Part shown: piece by piece, positions 42,771 through 51,268 of the stretch
Layout of the letters: the number at the start of each line of letters is the position of its first letter
Position numbering within the stretch: the first letter of the stretch is position 1
Source: an uncultured Spirochaetaceae bacterium
GTDB taxonomy: Bacteria > Spirochaetota > Spirochaetia > Sphaerochaetales > Sphaerochaetaceae
Reading direction: 5' to 3'
Assembly (NCBI GenBank): GCA_944389025.1
Contig: CALXKU010000010.1
Coordinates: 22,523 to 86,522, forward strand
Length of the DNA stretch: 64,000 bases
The notes under the pieces: model-generated
The model's database searches: none
Told to the model about the DNA's origin: nothing
What the model saw: the letters and a program-made list of their open reading frames with translations, nothing else
Program-made: the position numbers and the translations under genes

Positions 42771-43085
42771 ATGGAGAAAATCAGGGATTGCGATTTCAAG
42801 GAGAAGGTGCTGGAGAGCTCTAAGCCTGTACTGCTTTACTTCTTCTCTCCGCTTCAGGTCCCGTGTCTTTTAGTTGAGAATCCGCTGGAGAGTTTGGAAA
42901 AGGCGTATTCCGACCGCCTTGACTTCTACAAGATGGACATCAATGAATGTGTCGATACATGTCTGAAGTACTCCGTACTCTCTGTTCCGAAGATGATGTT
43001 CTTCAGGGATGGCAGGGAGGTCGCTGAGAGAATGGGAAGTGCATCCAGCTCTGTTCTGGAGAGTTTCATCAAGGCTCATATATGA
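42771..43085 (+). CDS. Thioredoxin-fold protein lacking the first active-site cysteine
   Basis: A 104-residue thioredoxin-like protein. The fold is clear: VLLYFFSP strand, active-site loop, DRLDFYKMDINE strand, and SVPKMMFFRDG with the cis-proline. Where thioredoxin has W-C-G-P-C this protein has L28-Q29-V30-P31-C32, so the nucleophilic cysteine is lost and only the second remains. It cannot act as a normal dithiol reductase; monothiol, chaperone or regulatory roles are possible. AGGAGG precedes the ATG but lies in a perfect inverted repeat. Overlaps the convergent lipoprotein gene by 17 bases. Confidence 0.85.
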   Translation: MEKIRDCDFKEKVLESSKPVLLYFFSPLQVPCLLVENPLESLEKAYSDRLDFYKMDINECVDTCLKYSVLSVPKMMFFRDGREVAERMGSASSSVLESFIKAHI

Positions 43086-44022
43086 TGTTCGTGTTCGGAT
43101 AGCCGAACGTGCTTTTGCGGCTTGCCGCTATGTAGAAGTCATCCCTCGTGTTCGTATCTTCGTACGGAAAGTACCGTGAGGCGGTACGGCTAGATGTCAC
43201 ACCGTCGCTTAAGAATGTCTTTCCACTCCATTGCCCGATTTCCATCAGGTATTTCGCACTCTCTTCGCTTATCGAGTTTCCATATCCATTATTATTGGTA
43301 GCATCCGAGGTGTTATAAAGGAAGGCATCTTCCACCTTTCCCTTCCCGTTCGTATGGTTATAAAGTACGACGAGACCGTTTGTTCCAATTAGTGTCTCAG
43401 GGCTTTCGGCATAGAGGTAGTACGTCTTCTCCGTATCGCGAATGAGGGTGGAGGGGAGACTTTCACACCTGTCCCAGTAGATTACGACGATGTCGTTTTT
43501 CCTGAGTTCGATCTCGGGAAGAATGTATCTGTACCTCTCATAGCCTATGATCCCATCCTGTATGGCATAGCCGAGGGTTGAACCGCTGCTCATCGCCGTA
43601 AGTTCTATCCTGTCGGGGCTGCTCTCTGTTCCTTTCATTGAAACTTCGGTTATGAGCAGCTCTGCCTGTCTTAAGTTTACTCCGGTAAGGCGGAGTGCGA
43701 AGCGGCTGGTATTACCCGCGTCGTCCTCAGCTGTGAGAAAAAGCTTTTTTTCCACACCTGGTAGCAGTGAAGATGGAAATTCAAGCCAAATTGATTTTGA
43801 TTTCCTATATGGCCTTATGATGCTCTCTTCATCGAGTCTTGCATCTGTGACTGTGACAATCTCGTCGAAAGAGAGCATGCATATCCTGTTCTCGAGGAGC
43901 TCGTAGGAAGTGAGAGTAGGGGATTTCCTGTCTCTTTTCAGAAGCATGTTGATGATGTCATTACTCTCAGCCGGGCATGATGAGAGCAGAAAGGATAAGA
44001 GTATAAGCAGTAGATTCCTCAT
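43069..44022 (-). CDS. Lipoprotein with lamin-tail-like domain
   Basis: A 317-residue protein. The start at 44022 gives a type II signal peptide (MRNLLLILLSFLLSSC, lipobox LLSSC with Cys16). After a region of about 120 residues comes a segment resembling the lamin-tail domain (LLITEVSMKGTESSPDRIEL, then SGSTLGYAIQDG and EIELRKNDIVVIYWD), an immunoglobulin-like fold found in secreted bacterial proteins. The C-terminal third has a repeated NNNGYGNS-type asparagine-rich stretch and aromatic residues. Lipid-anchored, probably surface or periplasmic; function unknown. A longer in-frame extension would run through the argH promoter and is rejected. Confidence 0.72.
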   Translation of the reverse strand: MRNLLLILLSFLLSSCPAESNDIINMLLKRDRKSPTLTSYELLENRICMLSFDEIVTVTDARLDEESIIRPYRKSKSIWLEFPSSLLPGVEKKLFLTAEDDAGNTSRFALRLTGVNLRQAELLITEVSMKGTESSPDRIELTAMSSGSTLGYAIQDGIIGYERYRYILPEIELRKNDIVVIYWDRCESLPSTLIRDTEKTYYLYAESPETLIGTNGLVVLYNHTNGKGKVEDAFLYNTSDATNNNGYGNSISEESAKYLMEIGQWSGKTFLSDGVTSSRTASRYFPYEDTNTRDDFYIAASRKSTFGYPNTNIIYEP

Positions 44023-44062
44023 ACTTATTAACTCTAAAAGCGTGCGTTTCTGCATTGCTTTC

Positions 44063-44091
44063 TTTAAAAAAAAACTTAATTCTGTTATTTT
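44063..44091 (+). promoter_or_regulatory. argH promoter (leaderless type)
   Basis: TTTAAA (44063-44068), 17 bases, TATTTT (44086-44091), six bases, ATG at 44098. No Shine-Dalgarno is visible. Confidence 0.45.
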
Positions 44092-44097
44092 TCCAGT

Positions 44098-45468
44098 ATG
44101 GCTAGGAAACTTTGGCAGAAAAACTATCAGGTGGATTCCGCTTTGGAATCGTTCACAGTTAGAAACGATTACATCCTGGATCAGGATCTCGTGCTCTCCG
44201 ACGCTTTCGCATCCCTTTCTCATGCCATGGGACTTGAGAGAATCGGACTGCTTTCACCCGATGAGCTCTCGTCCCTCAAAGCTGGGCTTAGCGAGGTGGT
44301 GCGTCTCAGGAAGGAAGGCTCATTCGAGATAAGTCTTTCAGATGAGGACTGCCATACGGCCATAGAAGGTTATCTTACAGAGCACTACGGGGAAGTGGGA
44401 AAGAAGATACATACGGGAAGAAGCCGTAATGACCAGGTGCAGACCGCACTGAGGCTATATATGAGGGAGGCCCTCGTAAAGAGTGTGGATGCTCTTCTGG
44501 ATACAGTATCATCTCTAATTGCGTTTGCCTCAAGAAATGAGTATGTACCGATGCCGGGACGCACCCATATGCAGATTGCGATGCCTTCCAGCGTCGCACT
44601 CTGGGCCCTTTCTTATGCTGAGGAGATGCTTGAGAGTGCATCCCTGGCTGAGGGGGTTTACAGGCTGCTGGATCAGAGCCCCCTTGGCTCTGCCGCATCC
44701 TATGGCGTACCTCTCCCTCTCGACAGGGAGTACACTGCATCCCTTATGGGCTTTTCAAGGGTTCAGAACAATGTGCTTTATGCGAATAACAGCAGGGGAA
44801 GATTTGAGGCTATCCTACTCGATTTCTTCTCATATGTTGCGATAACCATAAGCAAGATAAGTCAGGATCTCATGATCTTCACCCTTCCAGAGCTCGGCTA
44901 TTTCTCCCTTCCAAAGGAGCTTACGACTGGCTCCTCTATAATGCCTCAGAAGAAGAACCCTGATGGTCTTGAGCTTGCCCGCAGCCGTACAGCGCTTATA
45001 CTTTCGCTCTCAGAGCGTGTTAAGAGCATAATAAAATGCCTGCCTTCGGGGTATAACAGGGATTTCCAGGATACGAAAGAGCCAATGATGGAAGGCTTTA
45101 AGACAACGCTTGAGCTTATCAGGATAACGAAGGTCATGATTGATGGTCTTTCTGTTCATGAGGATGCTCTCAAAAAAGGCTGTGTTAGTGAGCTCTATGC
45201 GACTGACAGGGTCATGGAGAAGGTCATGAGTGGTGGAAATTTCCGTGACAGCTATCTGAGTATCGGTCTTGACCTTGAGAGCGTTGAGAGGGACACTGAT
45301 CCCGTTGAAAGTCTTAAGAGGAGAGCAAGCACGGGCACGACGGGCAATCTCAATATAGAATTTTCAATCAATGAGGAAAGAAGGTTGAGAAAAGAGAACG
45401 ATGAGAGGATGGAACATCTTGTCTCCGTTTATGAGAGGCTTCCAGGGCTTGAAGAGCTCATAATATAG
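44098..45468 (+). CDS. argH: Argininosuccinate lyase
   Basis: A 456-residue member of the fumarase/aspartase superfamily that cleaves argininosuccinate to arginine and fumarate. Seen: HTGRSRNDQVQTALRLYMRE near residue 105, PMPGRTHMQIAMPSSVALWA, and the signature GSSIMPQKKNPDGLE near residue 280 with its catalytic serine. The length is standard. It stands alone here, without argG or other arginine genes beside it. The gene begins 75 bases from the divergent lamin-tail lipoprotein gene and appears to be leaderless. Confidence 0.96.
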   Translation: MARKLWQKNYQVDSALESFTVRNDYILDQDLVLSDAFASLSHAMGLERIGLLSPDELSSLKAGLSEVVRLRKEGSFEISLSDEDCHTAIEGYLTEHYGEVGKKIHTGRSRNDQVQTALRLYMREALVKSVDALLDTVSSLIAFASRNEYVPMPGRTHMQIAMPSSVALWALSYAEEMLESASLAEGVYRLLDQSPLGSAASYGVPLPLDREYTASLMGFSRVQNNVLYANNSRGRFEAILLDFFSYVAITISKISQDLMIFTLPELGYFSLPKELTTGSSIMPQKKNPDGLELARSRTALILSLSERVKSIIKCLPSGYNRDFQDTKEPMMEGFKTTLELIRITKVMIDGLSVHEDALKKGCVSELYATDRVMEKVMSGGNFRDSYLSIGLDLESVERDTDPVESLKRRASTGTTGNLNIEFSINEERRLRKENDERMEHLVSVYERLPGLEELII

Positions 45469-45611
45469 GGCCGTATGTTCGATTTTCCCTTCATTCATAA
45501 GAAAATACTGCCATTACTATTAAGAAAATGTTTTAGACCGCGAAAGAAATTACATGCAGAACAATAGGCTAAAGCCTTATATAGCATTGGTCCATAACTC
45601 ATTATTGCGTC

Positions 45612-45639
45612 TTGCATAATCTCTTCCTTTTGGTATAAC
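45612..45639 (+). promoter_or_regulatory. prs promoter
   Basis: TTGCAT (45612-45617), 16 bases, TATAAC (45634-45639), eleven bases, ATG at 45651. The leader would be about four bases with no Shine-Dalgarno. The rest of the 182-base gap after argH is AT-rich with only the small inverted repeat AGGC-TAAA-GCCT. Confidence 0.55.
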
Positions 45640-45650
45640 CTGAGTACACT

Positions 45651-46937
45651 ATGAGCATCATCAAACCACATAAGCTAGGTATTATCGCAGGTCCAGGGTC
45701 GGAGTATTTCACAGGCAGGGTTGTCAAGCATCTGAGAAGACTTTATATCGACAGGTATAACAAGCTGAGCGAGGCTCTGACGAAGAGGCATGGTATCAGC
45801 GAGGAGGAGCTTCTTAAGACGGTAACACTCCTTGATGACCTTGATTCAAGGAAGATTCCGACAGGTAAGCTTCCTACCCAGTTCCATTGCCCGGATGTGA
45901 CCATAAACGTCAAATACACCCGATTCGCAAACGGGGAGGTGAAGGCCGAGATCATCGATCCGGTACGTGGCCTTAATGTTTATATCGTCTATGACGTTTC
46001 AAACATGTTCCCGATAAAAGTTGCAGGTGTCGAGGAGGCTAGGCCATTCTCGGTAAATGATCACCTGATGTTCCTTTTTACGACAATCGATGCGGTGCGC
46101 CTGGCAGGTGCGGAGTCCATTACGCTGGTGCTTCCGACATACCCGTATGCCAGACAGCATAAGAAGGCGGGGCGTGAGGCCCTCACGGCAAGCATGTTCG
46201 CACGTTTCTGCGAGGAGCTTGGGGTTGCCAGGATAATAACTCTCGATATCCACTCCCGTGAAATTGAGAACTCTTTCTCAACCTGTCATCTCGAGAACCT
46301 CCACGGTTCATATCAGACGCTCATAGCTTTGAGAAAACTCATAGATTTCTCAGACCCGGATCTTGTAGTCGTATCTCCGGATACCGGGGCTGTGAACAGG
46401 AACAAGTTCTATGCTCAGGGACTTCACCGTCCGCTTGCAATCCTGTACAAGGAGAGGGACTACTCGGTAGTAAGCAAGGATGCGAAGAACACGAATATCA
46501 AGAGCATCAACCTCCTTGGAGATGTCAGTGGAAAGACGGTAATAATGGCCGATGACATGATTGCAACAGGTGGAACGCTGATAATAGCGATGAGAGAGCT
46601 CATGAAAAGAGGCGCTAAGAAGGTCATCTGCATAGTCTCCCTTCCATTCTTCAACGGTAGTGCAATCGAGAACTTCGATGCTGCATATAAGGAGGGGACA
46701 TTCTGGAGGATAATCGGAACGAATGCGGTCTTCCAGGGTAAGGATCTGCTTGAGAAGGAATGGTTCGTCCAGGCGGATGTGACAGAGTTGTTTGCAAGGA
46801 CCATAAGCCGTCTCCATCATGGAAGGTCGATCAGCCCATTGCTTGATAACAGGAAGTTCATTCAGCGTCTCATCGACTCATCCCAGGCCAATCCGAATGC
46901 GGCCCTTCCCGCCGATCACGATTCGTTCATGGACTGA
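45651..46937 (+). CDS. prs: Ribose-phosphate pyrophosphokinase (extended form)
   Basis: A 428-residue PRPP synthetase, which makes PRPP from ribose 5-phosphate and ATP for nucleotide, histidine and NAD synthesis. Seen: YPYARQHKKAGREALTASMFARF (the ATP-site flexible-loop region), LDIHSREIENSF, and the PRPP-binding loop VIMADDMIATGGTL. The classical enzyme has about 315 residues; the extra length is mainly at the N-terminus (a 90-residue region with SEALTKRHGISEEELLK before TRFANGEVKAEI) and a C-terminal tail after ADVTELFARTI. Long versions are known from spirochaetes and some other groups. PRPP feeds pyrE at 58.9 kb. Confidence 0.93.
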   Translation: MSIIKPHKLGIIAGPGSEYFTGRVVKHLRRLYIDRYNKLSEALTKRHGISEEELLKTVTLLDDLDSRKIPTGKLPTQFHCPDVTINVKYTRFANGEVKAEIIDPVRGLNVYIVYDVSNMFPIKVAGVEEARPFSVNDHLMFLFTTIDAVRLAGAESITLVLPTYPYARQHKKAGREALTASMFARFCEELGVARIITLDIHSREIENSFSTCHLENLHGSYQTLIALRKLIDFSDPDLVVVSPDTGAVNRNKFYAQGLHRPLAILYKERDYSVVSKDAKNTNIKSINLLGDVSGKTVIMADDMIATGGTLIIAMRELMKRGAKKVICIVSLPFFNGSAIENFDAAYKEGTFWRIIGTNAVFQGKDLLEKEWFVQADVTELFARTISRLHHGRSISPLLDNRKFIQRLIDSSQANPNAALPADHDSFMD

Positions 46938-46956
46938 GGTGCGGAGTCTCGGGTAC

Positions 46957-46984
46957 CCCCTCGCTTCTGAGGGGTTTCTTTTTT
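46957..46984 (+). terminator. prs intrinsic terminator
   Basis: CCCCTC-GCTTCT-GAGGGG followed by TTTCTTTTTT. The next gene's AAGGAGG begins just after the T-run. Confidence 0.82.
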
Positions 46985-46997
46985 AAGGAGGAAAGCC

Positions 46998-48203
46998 ATG
47001 CAAATGTCTAACAGGATAACTTCATTCCAGTGTTCGCCAATCAGGAGGCTCGTCCCCTATGCAAGGGAGGCTAAGAGCAAGGGAATTCATGTGATACATC
47101 TGAATATAGGTCAGCCAGATATCCTTACTCCAGATGAGGCTCTTCAGGCAATAAGGAACTATGACGAGAAGATTATCGAGTACGGACTTTCAGAAGGGGA
47201 GGTGGAGCTCAGGAAGGGACTTCTTTCCTATTACCGCCAGTTCGGAATCGAAGGGCTTGATGAGGACAACATCCTGATAACAACCGGAGGCAGCGAGGCT
47301 CTGCAGTTTGCATTCATGACACTCTGCGATCCTTATGATGAGTTCATAATACCAGAACCCTATTACACGAATGTTGCGACCTTTGCGAATATTGCGATGG
47401 TAACCCTCGTTCCTGTCACAAGCAGGATGGATGATGGCTTCAAACTGCCGGAAATATCAGAATTTGAGAGCAGAATCAACAAAAAGACGATGGGCATACT
47501 CCTTTGCTCACCTAATAACCCGACGGGACACGTCTATACTGAGGTCGAGCTCAGGGAGCTTTTAGAGCTTTGTCGCAGGCATGACATATTCCTCGTTGTG
47601 GATGAGGTTTACAGGGAGTTCTGCTACGATGGCAAGAGCTTCACAAGCATACTCTCTTTCCCTGAATATGCAGATCGCGTAATCTGCATAGATTCCTTTT
47701 CCAAGCGTTTCAGCATGTGCGGTGCAAGGGTTGGTGCGATTGTTACTAGAAACAAGGAGGTGCTTGAGAGTGCATTGAAGCTCGCACAGGCAAGACTGTG
47801 TCCGCCAATGGTTGAGCAGAGGGCTGCAACCGCGGCTCTTACGGCCCCAGCTGAGTATGTTAAGCGTGTAAGAGAGTGCTATGAGAAGAGGAGGAATACC
47901 CTTATAAGGGCGATGCAGAGAATCCCGGGAGTCAGGTGCTCCATGCCTAAGGGTGCCTTCTATTTCGTCGCGGATCTTCCCGTCGATGATGCCGAGCGCT
48001 TTGCACTCTTCATGCTCAGGGATTTCAATCTGGAAGGGAACACCGTCATGTTCGCCCCTGCTGAGGATTTCTATGTCTCAAAAGGTCTTGGACGCACTCA
48101 GGCGAGATTCGCTTATGTCATAAACGAGGAGGAGCTGGAAATGGCTGCCAGGTGTCTAGAGGCGGGATTGAAGGCTTACAGGAAGAGCGTAATGGGTCTT
48201 TGA
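46998..48203 (+). CDS. Class I/II pyridoxal-phosphate aminotransferase (AspC-like)
   Basis: A 401-residue fold-type I aminotransferase. Seen: VIHLNIGQPDILTPDEAL, TTGGSEALQFAFMTL, the CSPNNPTGHVYTEVELREL motif, LVVDEVYREFCYDG, and the PLP lysine Lys236 in DSFSKRFSMCGARVG. The C-terminus has the arginine that binds the substrate carboxylate (TQARFAYVI). Likely an aspartate- or aromatic-type aminotransferase; exact specificity is not decided by these motifs. AAGGAGG lies seven bases before the ATG. It directly follows the prs terminator. Confidence 0.9.
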   Translation: MQMSNRITSFQCSPIRRLVPYAREAKSKGIHVIHLNIGQPDILTPDEALQAIRNYDEKIIEYGLSEGEVELRKGLLSYYRQFGIEGLDEDNILITTGGSEALQFAFMTLCDPYDEFIIPEPYYTNVATFANIAMVTLVPVTSRMDDGFKLPEISEFESRINKKTMGILLCSPNNPTGHVYTEVELRELLELCRRHDIFLVVDEVYREFCYDGKSFTSILSFPEYADRVICIDSFSKRFSMCGARVGAIVTRNKEVLESALKLAQARLCPPMVEQRAATAALTAPAEYVKRVRECYEKRRNTLIRAMQRIPGVRCSMPKGAFYFVADLPVDDAERFALFMLRDFNLEGNTVMFAPAEDFYVSKGLGRTQARFAYVINEEELEMAARCLEAGLKAYRKSVMGL

Positions 48204-48289
48204 ATGTTTGGTGCCATTTTCAGGCACCTTTTCTTTCCTTCACTTACTTGCGCTTTTCGAATATAATCAAAATGCTTAGGAGTGTTTTT

Positions 48290-51268
48290 GTGGATAACAG
48301 CTATTCCGATTTCCTGCCCATGCTTTCCATCTCAAGGGAGAAGGCTAAGAAAAACCTTGAAGAGGCAAAGAACTACATCACGTTGGATCTGAGAAACATC
48401 TCAGCCATTCTCTCTGACTATCATCCGTTGGAAATAGCACGTATGAGCGTGTGGGAGGGTCGAAAGGTTGAGCGTCAGAGCCGGGATGAGCACATTAGGA
48501 GCACATACCGCCTCTTTCCCATACTGATTCAGTCCGTGCTCGTATCGGACCTGTTCACCCCTTCAAGCAACAATCGTAATGTCAAAAGCAAGGATTGGCA
48601 GCGCATTCTCGCACTCGGGGAGGATGTGGCGAGGAAACTCAGCAGATATATCGATAATCTCGTGATACTGAATCTCAGTGATGGAAGGATAACACGGGAG
48701 AATGTCATGGACTACAGGGATGGTCTTTATGCCCAGTTTTTCCCCTCAGAGAAAAGCCATGATATCCTGCGCCGAGAGAGGGCGGTGGCTGAAGCCGGGC
48801 TCGAGGATGTTAGAGCCTCCGTCCAGGAGACATTCAGCGTCAGTCCTGAGAGACTGATTAAGGATCTTTATGATATTTCTGATAGTTCCATCGATTCGAT
48901 AGATGAACTCGTAAACGCTGTCAGCGCATTCAAGGCGGAGGTCGAAGAGAAGGCAAAAAGGATAAGGGAGAACGATCCGTCCCTTTCTGAAGATGGCGCC
49001 ATGAGGATGGTTTATAACGAAAGCGGTATGAGAGCTGAGAGCCTGAGGCTAGCAGGGATGAGGGATGATTTCGACCTCTTCCGTCCCGAATTCTCCTCTG
49101 ATATAAGCAATGAGACCATGGATGCTCTCTCCAGTGAGCTTGGAAAAGTTGATATGCTCTCCCTCCTTTTTGATGATGGGCTATGGAGTGCGACATGCTA
49201 TCCATTCATTAAGCTTGGAGGAATGTATTTCACATTCGTGGCAAGGTATCTGCTCGCAATCTACCAGCGTTTCTCTGAGACTGTCATGCATATAGGCTCC
49301 AGAGTCAGTGCAAGTGCTGATACTGCGCTTTCCTCCCTTTTTACTGCAACCGATGTCGTTGGTGTCTATTCGTTCAATGGGCGGAAGCTTGATGTTGAGG
49401 TGCTCTCCAGTCTTGGTGAGATAAATCTTGTCAGTGATCCCGAGTTATGGGAGCAGAGGATGAAGAGGCGTAGCATTGAGATGGAGGCTCATCCTCAGCC
49501 TGGGCATATGATGCTGATTCTGAATCCGGATGGTGATGAGGAGCTTGAAAGCATAGGAGACGGCATATTCCTCTCTTCCGTTCTTCACCTTCTGAGGATA
49601 CGGGATGATTCATCGCTCCGTCTTCCTTTCTATGAGAAGATTTTCGGTCCTAGCACGGAGGCTGTAGAGCCTGAGGCTTCGGATGATGACATCTTCGACG
49701 ATGATGAGACATTTTCCGTTGAAGAGTTTGATAACGAGCCCGATGATCTCATGTTCAGCGATCTTGATGATGACGATTACATCAGTGATGGAGAAATGGA
49801 TGATGAGGAGGACGAGGACTATCCGGATCCATATGAGGTTGAGAGGATGGTCATGAGTGATGAGGAGAGGGAGCGGAATGAGAGGGTATATGAGTCCAAT
49901 CATGAGCGCGTGATCTCAGAGCTTGAGAAAGATGTTGATAATGGTGAGTACGAGATCGTCGATGAGGATGAGATAGATAACTCAGGTGATGGCAGTGCTG
50001 ATGAAGATGATTACGAGGATCCCGATCAGCTGGATTTCCTCGATCTACTTGATGATTATGATAGCGAGGATGACGGGGATGAAGAAGAAAGTGAGAATGA
50101 GGATCCTGGGCTTGAGAACCTGAGGGCAGAAGAGGAGGAAATAGACTCTTCCTCTTCCTCCGAGTCGGAGGATTTAGCAGAGGAGCTTTATACCAGGACT
50201 CTCGATGAGATGGAAGAGCAGAGGGAGAGCTATGAGGAGAAGAGGGAGGAAGAGGATCCTCCAAGCGAGGAGACCCTCCTGAAAGAGGAGGAGAAGCAGA
50301 ACGTCTTAAAAGAGATTGAAGAGGAGGAGAATAGTGCCCTTTCCTCAGAAAAGGAGACGTCTGATAGCGATTCCCTCTCCGTGCTCTATGAGAAAGAGGA
50401 TGATATCGAAGAGCCTTCGGAGCCTGCAGTGACGGATGCAGTGGAAGGTGGCACTGAGGCTTGCTCTGGCTCATCTGATGAAATAGAGGATGATTGCAGC
50501 GCCCAGAATGCTCAGACTGTGTCGGATGATGAGATTCCAGAAGATGGTGATGAGATCTTTTCTGATGAAACGACGCAGGAGCCTTCATTACCTGAGGAGA
50601 GTGAAGAGTCGGATGAGGTCCTTGACGGCATCGAACGTGAAGATGAGGCTGATGAGTATTTCGACCTTGAGGCAGATGATAATGCCAGAGATGATGATGA
50701 GGAGAGCCTTCCTGAGCTTGAAGAGCTATATTCTGGCAAGATGGATGAGAGTGCTCTTAATTCCTCCTCTCAAAACGGTGGCATAGTTCTTGAGTATGAT
50801 GATGGAAGTGATGATGGCTTTGAACTCGATGAGAGGAAATACTCAAGAATCATATCGGAGATAGTACATAAGATTGAGGGGGATGCCACACCTCTTTATT
50901 CATTCCTTGAGAAAGAGGATAAGAGCGTAATAGATTATTTTGACGAGGTCATAAGGAAAAGCTGGGAAAAGCAGAGTGAAGATGGCAAAGACAAGATGTT
51001 CTCCGTCTTCGAATACGATATGTCGCTCCTCCTTTCAAAGGGCAGGATATATGATGAGCTTCGCATGCAGGAGCTGATGAATAATGCGGGGGCTGTCATG
51101 TACAGTCAGGGAAAGAGCAGATGGAACGCCCTTCTCCTGTATATAAACAGGGACTATGAGGTCGAGTCTGCGAAGATGATAAGTCTTGACCGCTCATCAT
51201 TTTCAGCTTCCAACTGGAAAATTGTTACGAACATCGCTGAAGCACTGATTGCAAGGAAAGGTCGATGA
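48290..51268 (+). CDS. Large protein of unknown function with a long acidic middle region
   Basis: A 992-residue protein. GTG 48290 is chosen because AGGAG lies seven bases upstream; an ATG at 48272 is five bases from a TATAAT (48262-48267) and could serve a leaderless form. Residues 1-460 look globular and mostly helical, with FRPEFSSDISNET and FIKLGGMYFTFVARYLLAIYQRF. Residues about 460-850 are extremely acidic and low complexity, with many runs of aspartate, glutamate and serine. Residues 850-992 are again globular (IISEIVHKIEGDATPLYSFLEKED). I recognise no catalytic motif, signal peptide or membrane segment. It overlaps suhB by four bases and heads a four-gene operon. Confidence 0.75.
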   Translation: MDNSYSDFLPMLSISREKAKKNLEEAKNYITLDLRNISAILSDYHPLEIARMSVWEGRKVERQSRDEHIRSTYRLFPILIQSVLVSDLFTPSSNNRNVKSKDWQRILALGEDVARKLSRYIDNLVILNLSDGRITRENVMDYRDGLYAQFFPSEKSHDILRRERAVAEAGLEDVRASVQETFSVSPERLIKDLYDISDSSIDSIDELVNAVSAFKAEVEEKAKRIRENDPSLSEDGAMRMVYNESGMRAESLRLAGMRDDFDLFRPEFSSDISNETMDALSSELGKVDMLSLLFDDGLWSATCYPFIKLGGMYFTFVARYLLAIYQRFSETVMHIGSRVSASADTALSSLFTATDVVGVYSFNGRKLDVEVLSSLGEINLVSDPELWEQRMKRRSIEMEAHPQPGHMMLILNPDGDEELESIGDGIFLSSVLHLLRIRDDSSLRLPFYEKIFGPSTEAVEPEASDDDIFDDDETFSVEEFDNEPDDLMFSDLDDDDYISDGEMDDEEDEDYPDPYEVERMVMSDEERERNERVYESNHERVISELEKDVDNGEYEIVDEDEIDNSGDGSADEDDYEDPDQLDFLDLLDDYDSEDDGDEEESENEDPGLENLRAEEEEIDSSSSSESEDLAEELYTRTLDEMEEQRESYEEKREEEDPPSEETLLKEEEKQNVLKEIEEEENSALSSEKETSDSDSLSVLYEKEDDIEEPSEPAVTDAVEGGTEACSGSSDEIEDDCSAQNAQTVSDDEIPEDGDEIFSDETTQEPSLPEESEESDEVLDGIEREDEADEYFDLEADDNARDDDEESLPELEELYSGKMDESALNSSSQNGGIVLEYDDGSDDGFELDERKYSRIISEIVHKIEGDATPLYSFLEKEDKSVIDYFDEVIRKSWEKQSEDGKDKMFSVFEYDMSLLLSKGRIYDELRMQELMNNAGAVMYSQGKSRWNALLLYINRDYEVESAKMISLDRSSFSASNWKIVTNIAEALIARKGR

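Noticed and set aside
45476..45568. A 30-codon frame (MFDFPFIHKK...) just after argH with AGGG upstream
   Set aside because: Very short, no promoter of its own, and no further support; kept only as a note.
49851..50588. A 245-residue minus-strand open frame rich in His, Ser and Pro
   Set aside because: It is the mirror of the GA-rich acidic-region codons of the large plus-strand gene; low-complexity coding sequence often leaves an open opposite frame.
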